Part shown: piece by piece, positions 46,986 to 49,443 of the stretch | Layout: every line of letters begins with the position of its first letter | Position numbering within the stretch: the stretch's first letter is position 1 | IMG/VR virus record: IMGVR_UViG_3300027872_000010 | Coordinates: 1-49,443 of that record | Length of the DNA stretch: 49,443 bases | Source: a virus | Direction: 5' to 3' (one strand) | The notes under the pieces: generated by a model | The model's database searches: none | Told to the model about the DNA's origin: nothing | The model's input: only the letters and a program-made list of their open reading frames with translations | Made by a program: the position numbers and the translations under genes

Positions 46986-47857
46986 CGAGGCTCGTCGTAG
47001 ACGGTGAGGAGAAGCTGGTATCTCACCAGGACCTGGTCAACATGGCTCAGCGGGGGGCGTCCTCCGACAGCCGCTTCCAAGACGCGGCCGCCAAGTCCAA
47101 GGAAGCCGACCAGGCCATCTCGTTCAAGGCCGACATGGACCTCCTTGCCGAGACCGGCGACATCTCCGCCTTCCGACGTGCGGGGGCGGCCATGGGCATG
47201 TCCGGTGACGAGGTCGAGGAAGCCGCGGCCCTGGTGTTCGAGGCCGACGGCGACCAACTCTCTCCCGATGAAACGGGTGCGGGTGTGGTTTCCCAGTACG
47301 CCAATCCCCCCAACCCGGCCCAAGGAGGCACCCCCATGGAGCAACGGATCGCAGCTCTTGAAGCGGCACTGACCAGAACTACAGCTCTACTGGAAGGACG
47401 GGGTCGGACGAAGTTTGGCGACCTCGACGAGACACTCCAGACGGTGGTGGTGGACGTGGAGCAGGCACGGGTTGACAAAATTATCCAGAAAGGACTTGAC
47501 TCCGACGATGTTTTGTCCTACTATATGAAGGCCATGGATACGAATGGCCAAGAGGCAATTCGTAGCATGATAGACGAGAAAGTCAGAGGGCGACTCGATG
47601 CTTCAGATGGCAAGTTTGGTGACGGGGCCCGAATCCTTCGGGAGGTACTTCCAGAAGTGAGAAGTACCGTCGAAGCTCTTGGTACCTCCAACCGAACCAC
47701 TCCACAGCTCGGCCTAGGGCCAGCTCCGGGTGGCCAGGGTGAAGCAGACATCTACCCTCGCAAACGACCTGCCCACGTACCATCTACCGAGCCGGGCTTT
47801 GAAGAGAGTATCAGCCAGGAGCTGGCGTACAACATGTTCAAAGGGTCGGCAGGGTAA
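46850..47857 (+). CDS. Scaffolding protein
   Basis: 335 residues from ATG 46850 (AAGGAG upstream). Acidic, helical, low in aromatic residues, Pro-rich N-terminus and a charged C-terminal region (residues ~310-335) of the kind that binds capsid protein. Position immediately before the capsid gene is the standard place. It would direct procapsid assembly and leave before packaging. Contains an exact copy of the dispersed motif and, near 47496-47524, a promoter for the capsid gene. Confidence 0.8.
   Translation: MPNDPATTSQYPIQNDSEGPPVINIPASAVPPQINTAPHPYEQQVTRLVVDGEEKLVSHQDLVNMAQRGASSDSRFQDAAAKSKEADQAISFKADMDLLAETGDISAFRRAGAAMGMSGDEVEEAAALVFEADGDQLSPDETGAGVVSQYANPPNPAQGGTPMEQRIAALEAALTRTTALLEGRGRTKFGDLDETLQTVVVDVEQARVDKIIQKGLDSDDVLSYYMKAMDTNGQEAIRSMIDEKVRGRLDASDGKFGDGARILREVLPEVRSTVEALGTSNRTTPQLGLGPAPGGQGEADIYPRKRPAHVPSTEPGFEESISQELAYNMFKGSAG
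47257..47270 (-). repeat. Dispersed motif, exact copy (reverse)
   Basis: ACTCTCTCCCGATG on the + strand; encodes Leu-Ser-Pro-Asp in the scaffold gene. Confidence 0.85.
47496..47524 (+). promoter_or_regulatory. Internal promoter for the capsid gene
   Basis: TTGACT (47496-47501), 17-bp spacer, TACTAT (47519-47524) inside the scaffold gene. It would give extra capsid mRNA with a ~460-nt leader. The 131-nt gap before the capsid gene (47858-47988) holds a short GGTGTG/CACACC hairpin. Confidence 0.6.
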
Positions 47858-47988
47858 ATGATCGAGGAGAGGTTCTCGCGGGATAGGTAGGTGTGGCCTG
47901 TCAACGTCACACCACATGACATGGAGGAGGAATGTATCGGCCGCTCTACCCGGGTGGGTAGTCGGCACCTTCTTTGTGGAGTGACGCA

Positions 47989-49443
47989 GTGGCAACTATT
48001 TCTGATAGCATTCAGCTCACCCTCGAAGCCAAGATTCAACCTGTCATCTCTGAGTCCTTGTGGGCTCTCGATCCCATCTATCCGATGTTCGCCCGGTCCT
48101 CGACCAACGTGGTCCGGAACCGTGGCATCGGTAAGGGATGGAATGTCCTGAAGACGTGGGTTGCTGGCCTGGCTGGTGGTGCGAAGTTTACGTCCCCGGT
48201 CGGCGGTAACGTCGTTGCTGGGACGAACAACTTCACCATGTACGACACGCCTCAGTCCTTCCAGGCTGTGGACGAGGTGACGGCTCCGGCCTTCATCCAG
48301 ACCACGATTCAGCTTGTGGAGCACCGCGGCAACTTCTACCTTCCTCACCAGATCCTCCGAGCTGACCGCCTGACGGCGAGCATCGGCTCTGTGGTCGCTC
48401 AGAACCTCAAGGGCGTCGGCGATCTCCTGGCCCAGCAAGAGGCGGCTGTCTTCTACAGCACGGATACCACCAACTTCGCCCTGGGCGACCTTGGCGACAC
48501 GTCGGCGAACTGTGCGAACAAGAGTGGCGACACAGCCGCGATCGACGTAGACCTGTCTGGGACCAATGCAAGTGGTCGAGTCCACAGGTTCCGGGGGGGA
48601 ATGCTCCTGGACATCTACAACTCGGCTGGCACAACGAAACGAAACACCAACTTCTATGTGGCTGTGGACAACGTGGACCCCCTGACGGACACGATCACGC
48701 TCCGTCGGGTGGACGGGGGGGTCTTCCAGGTCGCTACGGTCCTCGGTGGGGGCATCACCTTCTCCGGAGCCGGCGGCGACAATGACATCCTCGTCATCAA
48801 GGACTCCGTCGGTGTGGCTCCCAACTCCCTGGAGTCGTGGATTGCGGAAGCCGGTGGAAACTTCTTCGGCATCACGATCAACGACAACTCGCAGTTCAAG
48901 AGCTACGTCCCGTCGGCGATCAGTGCGGCCCTGACCGAGAGCACTCTGAACCGGCACTTCGCCAAGTTCTACGAGTCGTTCCCGGGCAAGAAGCTGGACT
49001 GTGGAATCACGACTACCGGTGTTCTCATCGGTTTCATCGACAACCTCGACACGTACAACGCTGCTGTCGCGGACCAGCCCGGACGCTTCCGGTACGACCG
49101 GCAGGGCCGAGCCTTGGAAGTGGACGCGGGTTGGGAGTCGTTCCGGTATCGGTTTGCCTCCCGGCCGTGTGAAATCTACACGTCCACGTACTGCAACAGC
49201 GGGACCTTCTACGCGGGCAAGCTCAAGAACGGCGGGATCACCCGGTACGTTCCCCCGTCCATCCCGGGTGCGAAGGTGGACTCGCGGTTCGGCACGGAAG
49301 TTGAGTTCATTGCGTCCCTCGGCGGGTCGGGTGGCTACCAAGGCATCTTCAAACATGCTCACGGTGGATCCGGTGCGACGACGGACTTCCTTGAGGCCCC
49401 CTTCGTGAGGCAGTGGAACTGCATACCGGAACAACCTAATTTA
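47989..49443 (+). CDS. Major capsid protein, 3' truncated
   Basis: 485 codons from GTG 47989 (GGAG 7 nt upstream), open to the window edge, so the C-terminus is missing. The first residues are ATISDSIQLTLEAKIQPVI; then Gly/Thr/Asn/Asp-rich beta sequence with VWNVLKTWVAG-like and TPQSFQAVDEVTAPAFIQTT segments. The HK97-type capsid fold is inferred from size, composition and place after the scaffold gene, as no single motif proves it. A long open frame on the opposite strand here is a codon-bias shadow. Confidence 0.75.
   Translation, partial: MATISDSIQLTLEAKIQPVISESLWALDPIYPMFARSSTNVVRNRGIGKGWNVLKTWVAGLAGGAKFTSPVGGNVVAGTNNFTMYDTPQSFQAVDEVTAPAFIQTTIQLVEHRGNFYLPHQILRADRLTASIGSVVAQNLKGVGDLLAQQEAAVFYSTDTTNFALGDLGDTSANCANKSGDTAAIDVDLSGTNASGRVHRFRGGMLLDIYNSAGTTKRNTNFYVAVDNVDPLTDTITLRRVDGGVFQVATVLGGGITFSGAGGDNDILVIKDSVGVAPNSLESWIAEAGGNFFGITINDNSQFKSYVPSAISAALTESTLNRHFAKFYESFPGKKLDCGITTTGVLIGFIDNLDTYNAAVADQPGRFRYDRQGRALEVDAGWESFRYRFASRPCEIYTSTYCNSGTFYAGKLKNGGITRYVPPSIPGAKVDSRFGTEVEFIASLGGSGGYQGIFKHAHGGSGATTDFLEAPFVRQWNCIPEQPNL

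Noticed and set aside
47752-49434. 560-residue open frame on the - strand opposite the capsid gene
   Set aside because: No ribosome site, Arg/Val-rich composition typical of an antisense frame of GC-biased codons, and the + strand frame is clearly protein-like and follows the scaffold gene.
1-49443. T7-like RNA polymerase promoters at the GGGAGA-containing motif
   Set aside because: The motif is only 13 bp, occurs in both orientations within genes, and no single-subunit RNA polymerase gene is visible.

Overview
The window is most of the genome of a tailed double-stranded DNA bacteriophage, probably short-tailed (podovirus-like). The evidence is a terminase, portal, scaffold and major capsid series at the right end, large Ala/Gly-rich internal virion (ejection-type) proteins at the left end, and a phage replication module between them. 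The left edge cuts a tail protein and the right edge cuts the capsid gene. In the usual podovirus order (terminase, portal, scaffold, capsid, tail adaptor/nozzle, internal virion proteins) these edges lie only a few genes apart. I infer a circularly permuted map of which only the capsid end, an adaptor and the nozzle start are missing. No integrase, repressor, phage RNA polymerase or recognisable endolysin is visible. The host cannot be named; base composition is GC-rich.

Layout: (1) 1-10663, +: tail protein end, then five genes for virion or ejection proteins. (2) 21797-10660, -: early/replication operon of stop-start-overlapping genes: UDG-DNA polymerase A fusion, DUF4406, metallophosphoesterase, ERCC4-type nuclease, MazZ-like nucleotide diphosphohydrolase, RecB/Cas4-like nuclease, Sak4-like ATPase, possible ssDNA-binding protein, GroES and a winged-helix protein. 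It converges on region 1, with the two stop codons sharing one CTAG. (3) 21798-22061: divergent promoters. (4) 22062-27366, +: secreted or virion-surface-like proteins, including three tandem paralogues, a membrane protein and a small HExxH protein. (5) 27611-32541, +: an accessory operon with a ubiquitin-like protein, an E1/ThiF-like enzyme, a JAMM isopeptidase-like protein and a large protein with a Cys-rich RING/treble-clef-like tail. (6) 32769-34751: very small genes separated by terminators. (7) 35123-38754: small lipoproteins, a DUF1353 protein and three small basic proteins. (8) 38682-40031: superfamily 3 helicase. (9) 40153-49443: packaging and head genes.

Transcription looks host-dependent. 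Eleven promoter-like sites share a TTGACT-like -35, a 16-18 bp spacer (mostly 17) and a TANNAT-like -10. Superimposed on this is a dispersed 13-bp asymmetric motif, ATCGGGAGAGAGT, with ten exact copies and about nine near copies, inside genes and between them. Two intergenic copies open matching structured leaders (11989-12045 and 21975-22031). A 49-nt tRNA-like fold lies directly upstream of one of them.

The most unusual content is the phage-borne Ubl/E1/JAMM/Cys-rich cassette, the dispersed motif with its paired leader RNAs, and several long out-of-frame gene overlaps.
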